Source of the DNA: Proteobacteria bacterium UBA6920 | GTDB lineage: Bacteria > Pseudomonadota > Gammaproteobacteria > SG8-11 | Length of the DNA: 23,592 nucleotides | Direction: 5' to 3' | Assembly (NCBI GenBank): GCA_002448875.1 | Contig: DKAS01000247.1 | Coordinates: 1 to 23,592 of the forward strand | Shown: in pieces, positions 14,263-22,285 of the stretch | Layout: the number at the start of each line of letters is the position of its first letter | How positions within the stretch are numbered: position 1 is the first letter of the stretch | Made by a program: the position numbers and the translations under genes | The notes under the pieces: model-generated | Told to the model about the DNA's origin: nothing | Databases searched by the model: none | What the model saw: the letters and a program-made list of their open reading frames with translations, nothing else

Positions 14263-16587
14263 TCAGTATCCCGAAATGCCATATTCATCATTACGCAACA
14301 AACCATCGATTCCCGACCCGACGCTGGTCAGACCTTTGAGCACCACCTGGAACATCAACGAGTCGTTATAGGTAAAGGTACTGTCACCGCCGTCCGCCGC
14401 CAGCTGCTCGTGCACCACGTAGCGCCGGCGTACCAGGCGGAACGTCCAGCAGCAGTCTTCGTACTCGAAACCCAGCAGCAGTTCCTTGTCGACGTCGTTG
14501 ATCAGGGAGCGATGGCGACGGGCAATAGCGCTCAATCGATTGGACACCTTCCATACCGTAGCGATATCGCCATCCTGCTGCACGATCTCCCCGCTGGCCG
14601 GATCGCGGGTCATGCGGTAACCGAGGTTGATGATATTATACCGCATCGGATGGTAGCCAAACTGGAAATTCCCCTCGGTCAGGCCATGGAAATAGCTGTC
14701 CCAGCGCACCCCCAGACCCACGCCGTAGTAGTCAACGGGACGCCACTGCAGCTTGGCGAAAACATCCGACAGGTCCCGGTGCTCCACCGCACCCGCGGGC
14801 AGGGTGACCCGGCGATCCGTGCTGTGGTTATGGTAAATCCGCCCCAGGCTGCCGGCGAGCAGTTCCGCGCCCGACTCTCCCGCTAACAATCTGCTGGTCA
14901 GGGCCAGGGTCACCTGGTTGGCATCGGCAATGCGATCCCCGCCGGCGAAGCGATTTTCCAGAAACAGGTTTTCATAGCTCAGGGTGGTGGTGTCGGTATC
15001 GAACACCCGCTGCTCGCCGTCACCATCCCGCACCAGGTCCTGCTGCCGGCGATAGGGCACGTACAGATAGTAGAGGCGCGGCTCCAGCGTCTGCACGTAA
15101 CCGGACCCCGCCAGCGACAATTCACGCTCAAAGAACATACCGCTGTCTAAGCTGACGCCGGGCACATCGACTCCCGGACTGCGGGGAAATGATGGATCAC
15201 TATTTTCCAGATCATAGCGCAGCGAGGTGTTGAACAGCCTGGGCTCGATAAAGTAGCCGGGGAACTCCCAGCGTCGGCCCAGCTGCTGGTAAAACCGGTA
15301 ACGATCGCCCTGCACATGGTGCACGCAGGGGGCACCGGCATCGGCGCGCACGCACGATCGGTAAAAACGGCTGAGTTCGCCGTTGAAGGCGTAGTCCATT
15401 CCGGCGATCGACCAGGGCGCATTGGAAAAATTCACCTGCGGCAACAGGCCATAGGGCTCCACGTCCGCGTTGCGGATCGCCGGATCGATGGTCTTGTAGC
15501 TGATGGCCCTGCCTGCGACATTGAACGCCGGCTGCCGGAAACTGATGCCGGCGCTGCGCGGGATGTGATTGATCAGCGAGCTGGCGAAGCGGTCGCCGAA
15601 ATCGTTGAAATACTGCGCATCCGAGACGTTCTTGGTATCGGCGTCGTAATACCACGGGCCGCCGATATGGCCCTGACTCTGCAGGGCGTAGTAGTAGCGC
15701 TCGTTTTCGTTCTTGGTATTGTTGGCCACATACTCGCCATTGAGCATGCCTTTACTGCCGGCGGTGAGAAATCGGTATTCGCCGACATACTGGGTCCCAC
15801 GTCGACTGGTGGGATGCAGAGTAAAGGTGGCGTCCTGATTGGGCGCGATATTCCAGTACCAGGGCACGCTCATATAGCTGCCAAGGCTGTTGCTGGAGCC
15901 GAATTCCGGAATCAGCAGCCCGGTTTTGCGGCCAGCTACCGGGAACGTCAGGTAGGGAAAGTAAAACACCGGGACGTCCTGGAAATTCAACCACACGTGG
16001 TTGGCGGTACCGACATTTTCACCATAGTCCAGGCGCACCTTTCGGGCATTGAGACGCCAGGCTTCATCGCCTTCGCTGCAGGTGGTATAGGTTGCATCGC
16101 GCAACTCGAACACCTTGCTGCTGAAAATGCGGATTTCCGCCGCCTCGCCGCGCGCGTGGCGGTTCAGCACGCGGTAACGGGTATCGTTGATGGTTCCGGT
16201 TTGTTTCTGCAGATCGAACTGCGCCTCGCTGCCATTGGCGGCGAAGTCTTCACGTTCCACGTAGATGTTGTTCCTGATGCTCAGGGTTTCCAGCAAGCGG
16301 TTATAGTTGAGATTCTGTGCGCGGATATAGTTGTTCTCCTGCGTCATCTCGACATTGCCGTTGAACAGGTAGGTGCCATCGGGCCGCGACTCGCTGTTGT
16401 CCGCCTGAATCACCGCCGTATTGTCCGGCGTGACCTCGAGTACGGCGGGCGCGGCCGGCTGCAGCGGGCCGACAAACGCGTCGTGGCACATGCCAAACAA
16501 TTCATTCGTGGCGAACTCGGCCGCCGCCGGCCGCCACGCCAGGCTGCTGAGCACGAGGGCAATTATCGCTGTTGTCTTTGCCGCCAT
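14263..16587 (-). CDS. lptD: LPS-assembly outer-membrane protein LptD
   Basis: The 774-residue outer-membrane beta-barrel (about 784 in E. coli) that, plugged by LptE, inserts LPS into the outer leaflet. From ATG 16587 (or GTG 16590, one codon earlier) it has a signal peptide ending PAAA|E, an OstA/LptA-like periplasmic jellyroll (about 55-180, with DGTYLFNGNVEMTQENNYIRA), then a barrel that closes near the C-terminal MFQVVLKGL. The four cysteines of the family's disulfide switch are conserved: C34, C170, C712 and C713 (DCCW). An extra pair, C412 and C421, sits in a probable surface loop. The gene is 16 bases downstream of mnmE, and 4 bases upstream of surA. Confidence 0.97.
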   Translation of the reverse strand: MAAKTTAIIALVLSSLAWRPAAAEFATNELFGMCHDAFVGPLQPAAPAVLEVTPDNTAVIQADNSESRPDGTYLFNGNVEMTQENNYIRAQNLNYNRLLETLSIRNNIYVEREDFAANGSEAQFDLQKQTGTINDTRYRVLNRHARGEAAEIRIFSSKVFELRDATYTTCSEGDEAWRLNARKVRLDYGENVGTANHVWLNFQDVPVFYFPYLTFPVAGRKTGLLIPEFGSSNSLGSYMSVPWYWNIAPNQDATFTLHPTSRRGTQYVGEYRFLTAGSKGMLNGEYVANNTKNENERYYYALQSQGHIGGPWYYDADTKNVSDAQYFNDFGDRFASSLINHIPRSAGISFRQPAFNVAGRAISYKTIDPAIRNADVEPYGLLPQVNFSNAPWSIAGMDYAFNGELSRFYRSCVRADAGAPCVHHVQGDRYRFYQQLGRRWEFPGYFIEPRLFNTSLRYDLENSDPSFPRSPGVDVPGVSLDSGMFFERELSLAGSGYVQTLEPRLYYLYVPYRRQQDLVRDGDGEQRVFDTDTTTLSYENLFLENRFAGGDRIADANQVTLALTSRLLAGESGAELLAGSLGRIYHNHSTDRRVTLPAGAVEHRDLSDVFAKLQWRPVDYYGVGLGVRWDSYFHGLTEGNFQFGYHPMRYNIINLGYRMTRDPASGEIVQQDGDIATVWKVSNRLSAIARRHRSLINDVDKELLLGFEYEDCCWTFRLVRRRYVVHEQLAADGGDSTFTYNDSLMFQVVLKGLTSVGSGIDGLLRNDEYGISGY

Positions 16588-16603
16588 CACCGTCCGCCAG
16601 CCT

Positions 16604-17950
16604 TTACTTGCCTATGCAAAAAGACGCGAATATTTCCCCCAGCAGGTCGTCGCTGGTAAATTCGCCGGTAATAGTCCCCAGCGCCTTGTGCGCCAGGCGC
16701 AGTTCCTCGGCCAGCAGCTCGACACCGGCGCCCTGGCTGCCATGGGCCTGCGCCGCCAGCAGGTGCTGCTCGGCCGCCTGCAAGGCCTGCACGTGGCGGC
16801 GGCGGGCGAGAAACAATCCTTCGCCACTGCTCAGCCCGCCCAGGCGCTGCTTGATCAGCTGGCGCAATTCGTTCAAGCCGCGGTCCGCGGTCGCCGACAG
16901 ACGGAAATCCTCGCCGCTGGCGCCCGCCCGCCGGCCGCTCAAATCGCTCTTGGTAAAGACCCGCAACAGCGGCACACCAGCGGGCAGCCGGTCGAGAATA
17001 CGCTGGTCCATATCATTCCAGCCCACCGTATCGTCGATCAAGTACAGAATCAGATCCGCGTTGGTGATCTCCGCCAGCGCCCGTTCAATGCCGATTCTTT
17101 CCACCGCCTCGGTCGTGTCGCGCAGACCGGCGGTATCGATCAGGTGAACGGGCAGACCGTCAATCTGGATGTGCTCGCGGATCAGATCACGGGTGGTACC
17201 GGGAATATCGGTAACGATGGCGCTGTCTCGCCCCGACAAGGCGTTGAGCAGCGTGGATTTGCCCGCATTGGGCCGGCCGGAAATGACCACTGTACAACCT
17301 TCCCGCAGGATGCGTCCCTGTTCCGCGCTGGCGGCCAGCCGGCGCAACAGATTCACAGTCTCGGCCAGCGCGTCCTGGGCGACGCGATCGGCCAGGGGGT
17401 CGACATCTTCATCGGGAAAATCCAGCGTCGCCTCCACCCGCACCCGCAACTGCACCAGGCGCTGCGCCAGCCCCTCGACCTGCTGCGCCAGGGCGCCCTG
17501 CAGAGTTCGCATCGCCAGTTGCGCCGCCCGTTGCGACTGGCTGTCGATCAGGTCGGCGATGGCTTCGGCCCGGGTCAAATCGATTTTGCCGTTGAGAAAT
17601 GCGCGGCGGGTGAACTCCCCGGGCGCGGCCAGGCGGGCGCCGCAGGCGAGAAAGCTGTGCAGCACCGCATCCATCACCACCGGCCCGCCATGGCCTTGAA
17701 ATTCGACCACATCTTCGCCGGTATAGGAATGGGGCGCGGGAAAATACAATACCAGCCCCTGATCCAGAGCCTCGCCCTGCGCCGATCGCACGGTGGCCAG
17801 GCTGGCCTTGCGCGGCGACAGCGGCTGACCGGTCAGGCGCCGGGCGATGGCCGCGCTGGCGGGCCCCGACAACCTCACCACCCCGACGCTGGCCCGCCCC
17901 TGTGCGGTGGCGATGGCGGCGATGGTGTCGACTGCGGGTTCGGGCGGCAT
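16604..17950 (-). CDS. mnmE: tRNA modification GTPase MnmE (TrmE)
   Basis: A 448-residue GTPase (454 in E. coli) that, with MnmG, adds carboxymethylaminomethyl groups to U34 of certain tRNAs. It has the N-terminal folate-binding domain (DTIAAIATAQGRASVGVVRLSG), a helical domain, and the inserted G domain: GRPNAGKS (225-232), TDIPGTTRD (247-255), DTAG (272-275), and TKSD (333-336) instead of NKxD. It ends with the invariant FCIGK (C445). The start is ATG 17950. The 125-base gap before it contains a TAAAAT that could be a local -10 with a poor -35. Usually mnmG or rho/hem genes follow, but here lptD follows directly. Confidence 0.98.
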   Translation of the reverse strand: MPPEPAVDTIAAIATAQGRASVGVVRLSGPASAAIARRLTGQPLSPRKASLATVRSAQGEALDQGLVLYFPAPHSYTGEDVVEFQGHGGPVVMDAVLHSFLACGARLAAPGEFTRRAFLNGKIDLTRAEAIADLIDSQSQRAAQLAMRTLQGALAQQVEGLAQRLVQLRVRVEATLDFPDEDVDPLADRVAQDALAETVNLLRRLAASAEQGRILREGCTVVISGRPNAGKSTLLNALSGRDSAIVTDIPGTTRDLIREHIQIDGLPVHLIDTAGLRDTTEAVERIGIERALAEITNADLILYLIDDTVGWNDMDQRILDRLPAGVPLLRVFTKSDLSGRRAGASGEDFRLSATADRGLNELRQLIKQRLGGLSSGEGLFLARRRHVQALQAAEQHLLAAQAHGSQGAGVELLAEELRLAHKALGTITGEFTSDDLLGEIFASFCIGK

Positions 17951-18075
17951 AGTGTGGGTCTTGCTGTGTCAGGTGCTGGCGAGCGCAGCTATTTTAACCA
18001 CAAGACCAGCGCCGAAGAACATCGGTATACCCGACAGGCGTGGCTTGCTACCCCGCCGGCTGCCGGGAAAAAGCA

Positions 18076-19740
18076 TCAAGTCTTTTTATCCGCCCGCTCG
18101 ATACCGCGGGTGATATACCATTGCTGAATGATGGACAACAGGTTGTTCACCACCCAGTAAAGCACCAGACCGGCCGGGAACATCATGAAGAAGAAGGTGA
18201 AGACCACCGGCAGGAACATCATCACCTTGGCCTGCACCGGGTCCATGGGCGCGGGATTGAGTTTCTGCTGGGCAAACATCGACACACCCATGATCAGCGG
18301 CAGAACATAGAAGGGATCGCGCGTCGACAAGTCGTTGATCCAAAAGATAAATCCGGCCTGGCGCAATTCCACGCTCTCCAGCAGCACCCAGTACAGAGCG
18401 ATGAACACCGGGATCTGCACCATGATGGGCAGGCAGCCGCCCAGGGGATTGATCTTTTCCTTCTTATATAGATCCATCATCGCCTGGCTCATGCGCTGTT
18501 TGTCTTCGCCGTAGCGCTCCCGCAGGACGGCGATCTTCGGCTGGAACTTGCGCATCCGGGCCATGGAACGATAGCTGGCTTCCGACAATTTATAGAACAG
18601 CAGCTTGATCATCAGGGTCAGGATGATAATGGACCATCCCCAGTTGCCCAGGTGTTCATGCAGGAATTTCATGGTGATAAACAACGGTTTGGCGATGATA
18701 AACAACCAGCCGTAATCCACTGTCTTGTCCAGGTTGGCGGCTGCCGCTTCCAGACGGTTCTGTTCCTTGGGTCCCACGTACAAACGGCTGCTGAAACTGT
18801 GGCTGCTGCCGCTGGCGACGCCCAGGGCCTGGGTGATAAGTCCGATATTGTAGCGACCGTCAGCCAGGGCCTTGGTATAGAAATGGTTGGGTTCGTCGGC
18901 CACGGGAATCCAGGCCGCGAGAAAATAGTGCTGAATCATCGCCGCCCAACCGCCGGTCAGGTAACTTTGATTGGGCTTCCAATCCGCCATGCTCTCGAAC
19001 TTAACTTTTTCGTAGTTCTTGAAACTGGAGGAGACCGCGCCGCCCATATAGGTGTAAACAAAACTCGACTGGCCTTTTTCCGCCACCTTGGTGCGTTCCA
19101 GCTGGCGATAGAAACTGCCGTTCCAGGGTTTGCTGCCCTGGTTGTCCACCACCACCTCCAGACCGACCAGGTAGCTGTTACGGTGCAGGGTATAGCGCTT
19201 GGTTACCGTCAGGCCGTTGCCATCGCTCCAGGTCAGGGGGATGACCAGTTCGTCGCTGCCCGGCGCTAATTCGTAAGAAGACTGGCCGGCGCGGTACAGG
19301 GCGCGGTGATCGGGTGCGCTGCTGCCATCGCCGCTGGTCAATCCCGTCTGCGAAACAAACAAATCCGGCAGCGTGTCATTGAGCAGGCGGACACTGTGGT
19401 TTTTGTCATCCACCGTGATCGGGTAGTGCAGCAACTCTGCGACACGGATATCGCCGCCGGCGGTATCAATGACCAGATGTAAAAGATCACTCTTTACTTC
19501 GATGCGCTCGCCGCCAGCCACCGGGGCGGCTTCCACCGCGGCACTGACGCTCGGCGTGGCGGCAGGGGCCGCCGACGGCGCGACCGGGGGGGCATCGGGC
19601 ACGGAAGGCGGTGCGCTCAGGGGCTGGCTTGCCACCACCGGCTCGATGCGCTTGGGACCGTAGTCCTTTTGCCAGGCATCCCACAGCAGCATGACCACCA
19701 GGGCCAGGGCAATGAATAAAAACAAACGTTGGTTATCCAT
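18076..19740 (-). CDS. yidC: Membrane protein insertase YidC (Oxa1 family)
   Basis: A 554-residue inner-membrane insertase (548 in E. coli) that works alone or with SecYEG. TM1 is at about 5-22 (MDNQRLFLFIALALVVMLLW). A proline/alanine-rich linker (about 34-75) and a large periplasmic beta domain (about 78-340) follow. The conserved five-helix core starts near KPLFITMKFLHEHLGNWGWSIIILT, with the hydrophilic-groove Arg in SMARMRKFQPKI, and QIPVFIALYWVLLESVELR. It ends KVMMFLPVVFTFFFMMFPAGLVLYWVVNNLLSI and a basic tail RADKKT. The start is two bases after the yidD stop, so they are translationally coupled. Confidence 0.98.
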   Translation of the reverse strand: MDNQRLFLFIALALVVMLLWDAWQKDYGPKRIEPVVASQPLSAPPSVPDAPPVAPSAAPAATPSVSAAVEAAPVAGGERIEVKSDLLHLVIDTAGGDIRVAELLHYPITVDDKNHSVRLLNDTLPDLFVSQTGLTSGDGSSAPDHRALYRAGQSSYELAPGSDELVIPLTWSDGNGLTVTKRYTLHRNSYLVGLEVVVDNQGSKPWNGSFYRQLERTKVAEKGQSSFVYTYMGGAVSSSFKNYEKVKFESMADWKPNQSYLTGGWAAMIQHYFLAAWIPVADEPNHFYTKALADGRYNIGLITQALGVASGSSHSFSSRLYVGPKEQNRLEAAAANLDKTVDYGWLFIIAKPLFITMKFLHEHLGNWGWSIIILTLMIKLLFYKLSEASYRSMARMRKFQPKIAVLRERYGEDKQRMSQAMMDLYKKEKINPLGGCLPIMVQIPVFIALYWVLLESVELRQAGFIFWINDLSTRDPFYVLPLIMGVSMFAQQKLNPAPMDPVQAKVMMFLPVVFTFFFMMFPAGLVLYWVVNNLLSIIQQWYITRGIERADKKT

Positions 19741-19742
19741 GA

Positions 19743-19973
19743 TTACTGACCTTTTTCCATGCGCTCGGGCACTGGATCCACACCGCCTTCATGCCAGGGG
19801 TGGCAACGACAGACGCGCTTGACCGCCAGCCAGCCGCCACGCATCGCGCCATGACGCTGCACTGCTTCCAGGGCATAGGCCGAACACGAAGGGTGGTAAC
19901 GACAGCTGGGTGCCAGAAAGGGACTGATGAAATAACGGTAAAATCGGATTATGAGGGTCATCACTTGCCGCAT
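19743..19973 (-). CDS. yidD: Membrane protein insertion efficiency factor YidD
   Basis: A 76-residue member of the YidD family, which sits at the inner membrane and aids YidC-dependent insertion. Its cysteines are conserved: [16 protein letters not shown] and [15 protein letters not shown] 19973 ([18 protein letters not shown]) gives the same start-to-FYRY distance as Pseudomonas YidD and overlaps the rnpA end by 13 bases. ATG 19961 would instead overlap it by one base (TGATG) and yield 72 residues. No good ribosome site is visible before either, so translation probably depends on rnpA. Confidence 0.94.
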   Translation of the reverse strand: MRQVMTLIIRFYRYFISPFLAPSCRYHPSCSAYALEAVQRHGAMRGGWLAVKRVCRCHPWHEGGVDPVPERMEKGQ

Positions 19974-20356
19974 GCTGCCAACCGTTGCCAAATATCATCC
20001 AGCGTCTGGCCGAGTCGCTCCGCTTTTGCCGGCAGGTCGGGGCGGCTGACTACCACCACGTCCCAGCCACGCAGCCGGTGTTGGCTGCGTCGAAAGCTTT
20101 CCCGGGCCTTCCTTTTTGCAAAATTTCTCGCCACAGCACTGGACAGGTGTTTCTTGGAGATAGCCAGTCCCAATCGTGGATACTCTCGGGAATTTTTCCT
20201 GGCTAATATCCATACACCCTGACCATTCAAGCGCTGATCCGGGTGTTTGAACAGAAGGGTGAACTCAGCGGATTTCCTGATTCTAAGGCGCGGTGGAAAA
20301 CCCTGGACATCCGTGAGGTGATCGACAGGAGGATCTGACCTGCCTATCTCAGACAC
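19961..20356 (-). CDS. rnpA: Ribonuclease P protein component
   Basis: The basic protein cofactor of RNase P, which helps the RNA subunit bind pre-tRNA leaders. From GTG 20356 there are 131 residues. The core [44 protein letters not shown] and [11 protein letters not shown] is typical. No ATG, GTG or TTG lies in frame between 20356 and the core, so the GTG that overlaps the last eight bases of rpmH is the best start. An ATG at 20410 would require reading through most of rpmH in another frame. The second Arg of the RNR motif is Phe (R77-N78-F79). The N-terminal 20 residues before the core have no family equivalent that I recognise. Confidence 0.93.
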   Translation of the reverse strand: MSEIGRSDPPVDHLTDVQGFPPRLRIRKSAEFTLLFKHPDQRLNGQGVWILARKNSREYPRLGLAISKKHLSSAVARNFAKRKARESFRRSQHRLRGWDVVVVSRPDLPAKAERLGQTLDDIWQRLAACGK

Positions 20357-20483
20357 ACAGACGTGCGCGACCCTTCGCTCTTCTGCGGCTAAGCACCTTC
20401 CGGCCACCATAAGTTTGCATGCGTGCGCGGAAACCGTGCGTTCTCTTGCGTTTCAAAACGCTGGGTTGAAAAGTTCTTTTCAT
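20349..20483 (-). CDS. rpmH: 50S ribosomal protein L34
   Basis: Found by direct translation: ATG 20483 to TGA 20351-20349 encodes 44 residues, beginning [20 protein letters not shown] and ending [12 protein letters not shown]. Family members have 44-46 residues and this near-invariant start. L34 is a small, very basic protein of the large ribosomal subunit. The codons for [21 protein letters not shown] are intact, so it is functional by appearance. A promoter is visible just upstream (TATAAG at 20506-20501). It is the first gene of the long minus-strand operon and is divergent from dnaA, the standard origin arrangement. Confidence 0.97.
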   Translation of the reverse strand: MKRTFQPSVLKRKRTHGFRARMQTYGGRKVLSRRRAKGRARLCV

Positions 20484-20500
20484 TGGCCCGTACCAAAAAC

Positions 20501-20529
20501 CTTATATTAAACTCAAGGAATACGGTCAG
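20501..20529 (-). promoter_or_regulatory. Candidate rpmH promoter
   Basis: On the minus strand TATAAG (20506-20501) is five of six to the -10 consensus. With a 17-base spacer, CTGACC (20529-20524) matches TTGACA at four of six. The start would leave a short leader of about 10-12 bases before ATG 20483. Confidence 0.6.
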
Positions 20530-20539
20530 CCGACCGTAT
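20520..20539. repeat. 8-base inverted repeat overlapping the rpmH -35
   Basis: ATACGGTC (20520-20527) and GACCGTAT (20532-20539) are exact reverse complements with a four-base spacer. The repeat covers the proposed -35 of rpmH, so a bound protein would block the promoter. It could also lie within reach of dnaA control. Confidence 0.5.
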
Positions 20540-20679
20540 GAAGGGCCGGAAGCTTACCCGCTAACTTGGTGAGCTGTCAAGAATACATCGTACAAAAAAT
20601 TTTCACCCCCCCGGTGGTGCCGAGGCGCCGGGCGTTATAGACTTCCCTGTTCTTACCTTGGAGCACACACCAACCCGTG

Positions 20680-22050
20680 ATGGCGAGCCCGAACCAGTCT
20701 ATTTGGGAGCAATGCATTGCTGTCCTGCAAAGCGAACTATCCCAACAGGAATTCGATACCTGGATACGGCCGTTGCACGCCATCGAACAGGATCACAACG
20801 TGGTGCTGCTGGCGCCCAATCATTTCGTCCAAGACTGGATCAAGGGCCAGCTGATGGAGCGTATCCAAATGATCGCCCGTAACCTGGAACTGGAAAAAAA
20901 CGCTCGCTTCTCCGTGGAGATCGGCAGCAAGGACAGCAATGCCTGGAACCCGCCGGAAAATGATGATCGCGCGGCCCCCGATCTTAACGCCTCCCTTTTC
21001 CGGCGCAAGAACGACCGGGACAGTCAGTATGTCAGTAATATAAATAGGGATTTTACTTTCACTACATTTGTAGAGGGTAAATCCAACCAACTGGCCAAAG
21101 CCGCCTCCCAGCAAGTGGCGGAAAATGTCGGGGCCGCCTACAACCCTCTTTTTATTTATGGTGGAGTCGGGTTGGGCAAAACCCACCTTATGCACGCGGT
21201 AGGCAATCTGATCCTGCAGCGGGACCCCAGCGCCAAGGTCCTTTACCTGCACTCCGAAAGGTTCGTGCAGGATATGGTCAAGGCTTTGCAGCACAACGCC
21301 ATCGACAAATTCAAACGACATTACCGGTCGGTCAATGCCCTGCTGATCGACGATATTCAGTTTTTTGCCGGTAAGGAACGCTCCCAGGAAGAATTTTTCC
21401 ATACCTTTAATGCGCTGCTGGAAGGTCAGCAACAAATTGTCCTGACCTGTGACCGCTACCCCAAAGAAGTGGCTGGCTTGGAAGAACGATTGAAATCCCG
21501 CTTTGGCTGGGGGTTAACGGTGGCCATCGAACCGCCGGAGCTGGAAACCCGCGTGGCGATCCTGATGAGCAAAGCGGCACAAATTAATGTCGACCTGCCG
21601 CAGGAAGTGGCCTTTTTCGTCGGCAAACGCATGCGATCCAATATCCGTGAACTGGAAGGCGCGCTCAAACGTATCGTGGCCACCTCCCGATTTACCGGTC
21701 AATCGATCACCCTGGATTTTGCCAAGGAATCCCTCAAGGACCTGATCACACTGCAGGACAAACTGGTGACCGTGGAAAATATCCAGAAAACGGTCGCGGA
21801 ATATTACAAGATCCGCCTGGCGGAATTGTTGTCGAAAAAACGCAATCGTTCCCTGGCCCGGCCGCGACAAGTCGCCATGTCTCTGGCCAAGGAATTGACG
21901 AATCACAGCCTGCCGGAAATTGGTGATGCCTTCGGCGGCCGGGATCATACGACGGTGCTGCATGCCTGTCGTAAGATCCAGGAGTTGAAAGAGACTGATC
22001 TTCGTATGGCCGAGGATCTTTCTAACCTTTTGAGGTTGCTAACAACCTGA
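20680..22050 (+). CDS. dnaA: Chromosomal replication initiator protein DnaA
   Basis: A 456-residue AAA+ initiator. Domain I ([19 protein letters not shown], 7-25) mediates self-assembly and helicase contact. Domain II is short. Walker A GGVGLGKT is at 161-168, Walker B LLIDD at 221-225, and the arginine-finger/sensor region follows. The C-terminal box-binding domain carries [23 protein letters not shown] and [15 protein letters not shown], which reads DnaA boxes. GTG 20677 also starts this frame, but the ATG next to it (20680) is preferred. Ribosome-site pairing is weak (GGAG at 20660-20663 is distant). The divergent rpmH-dnaA spacer of 196 bases holds no clear DnaA box. Confidence 0.98.
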   Translation: MASPNQSIWEQCIAVLQSELSQQEFDTWIRPLHAIEQDHNVVLLAPNHFVQDWIKGQLMERIQMIARNLELEKNARFSVEIGSKDSNAWNPPENDDRAAPDLNASLFRRKNDRDSQYVSNINRDFTFTTFVEGKSNQLAKAASQQVAENVGAAYNPLFIYGGVGLGKTHLMHAVGNLILQRDPSAKVLYLHSERFVQDMVKALQHNAIDKFKRHYRSVNALLIDDIQFFAGKERSQEEFFHTFNALLEGQQQIVLTCDRYPKEVAGLEERLKSRFGWGLTVAIEPPELETRVAILMSKAAQINVDLPQEVAFFVGKRMRSNIRELEGALKRIVATSRFTGQSITLDFAKESLKDLITLQDKLVTVENIQKTVAEYYKIRLAELLSKKRNRSLARPRQVAMSLAKELTNHSLPEIGDAFGGRDHTTVLHACRKIQELKETDLRMAEDLSNLLRLLTT

Positions 22051-22285
22051 GGATAGCTATTCTATTAATTTGTGGATAAGCGGGGGATAACTGGCGGAGC
22101 CAAATACATTCACAAATTATCAACAGGCTACCCAACGTTAATCAACGGTATACCCGCAGGAATACGTCAACGGTAATTGCCTGTTATTAAAGGAAAATTA
22201 CCGGTTATCCACGACGTACCTGGGCGCTAATAACAAGAACAATAAATTAAATAAAACATTTAATTTATAAATAAAGGGCAAGGCG
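22051..22285. other. Probable replication origin (oriC) in the dnaA-dnaN spacer
   Basis: The spacer contains one perfect DnaA box (TGTGGATAA, 22071-22079, i.e. TTATCCACA on the minus strand). Two eight-of-nine boxes follow: TTATCAACA (22117-22125) and TTATCCACG (22205-22213). A weak one is at 22082-22090. Direct 9-mers TCAACGGTA (22142-22150 and 22167-22175) and CCAACGTTA (22132-22140) lie between. The AT-rich stretch near 22230-22275 is a plausible unwinding element. This is the common site for gammaproteobacterial origins close to dnaA. The same region also has to carry any dnaN promoter; none is obvious. Confidence 0.72.
22242..22268. repeat. Perfect 11-base AT-only inverted repeat upstream of dnaN
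   Basis: ATAAATTAAAT (22242-22252) and ATTTAATTTAT (22258-22268) are exact reverse complements around a five-base AAAAC spacer. The repeat ends 17 bases before the dnaN ATG, in the most AT-rich part of the origin spacer. Confidence 0.6.

Noticed and set aside
15316..16659. 447-codon plus-strand frame opposite lptD
   Set aside because: It is antisense to LptD, which has the signal peptide and all four disulfide cysteines.
16421..18127. 568-codon plus-strand frame opposite mnmE
   Set aside because: It is the antisense of mnmE, whose G-domain motifs and FCIGK end are unmistakable.
20357..20410. rnpA start at ATG 20410
   Set aside because: It would overlap most of the second half of rpmH in another frame, with residues unlike any RnpA.
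20484..20679. rpmH-dnaA spacer as oriC
   Set aside because: It contains no match to TTATCCACA at seven or more of nine positions that I could find, unlike the dnaA-dnaN spacer.
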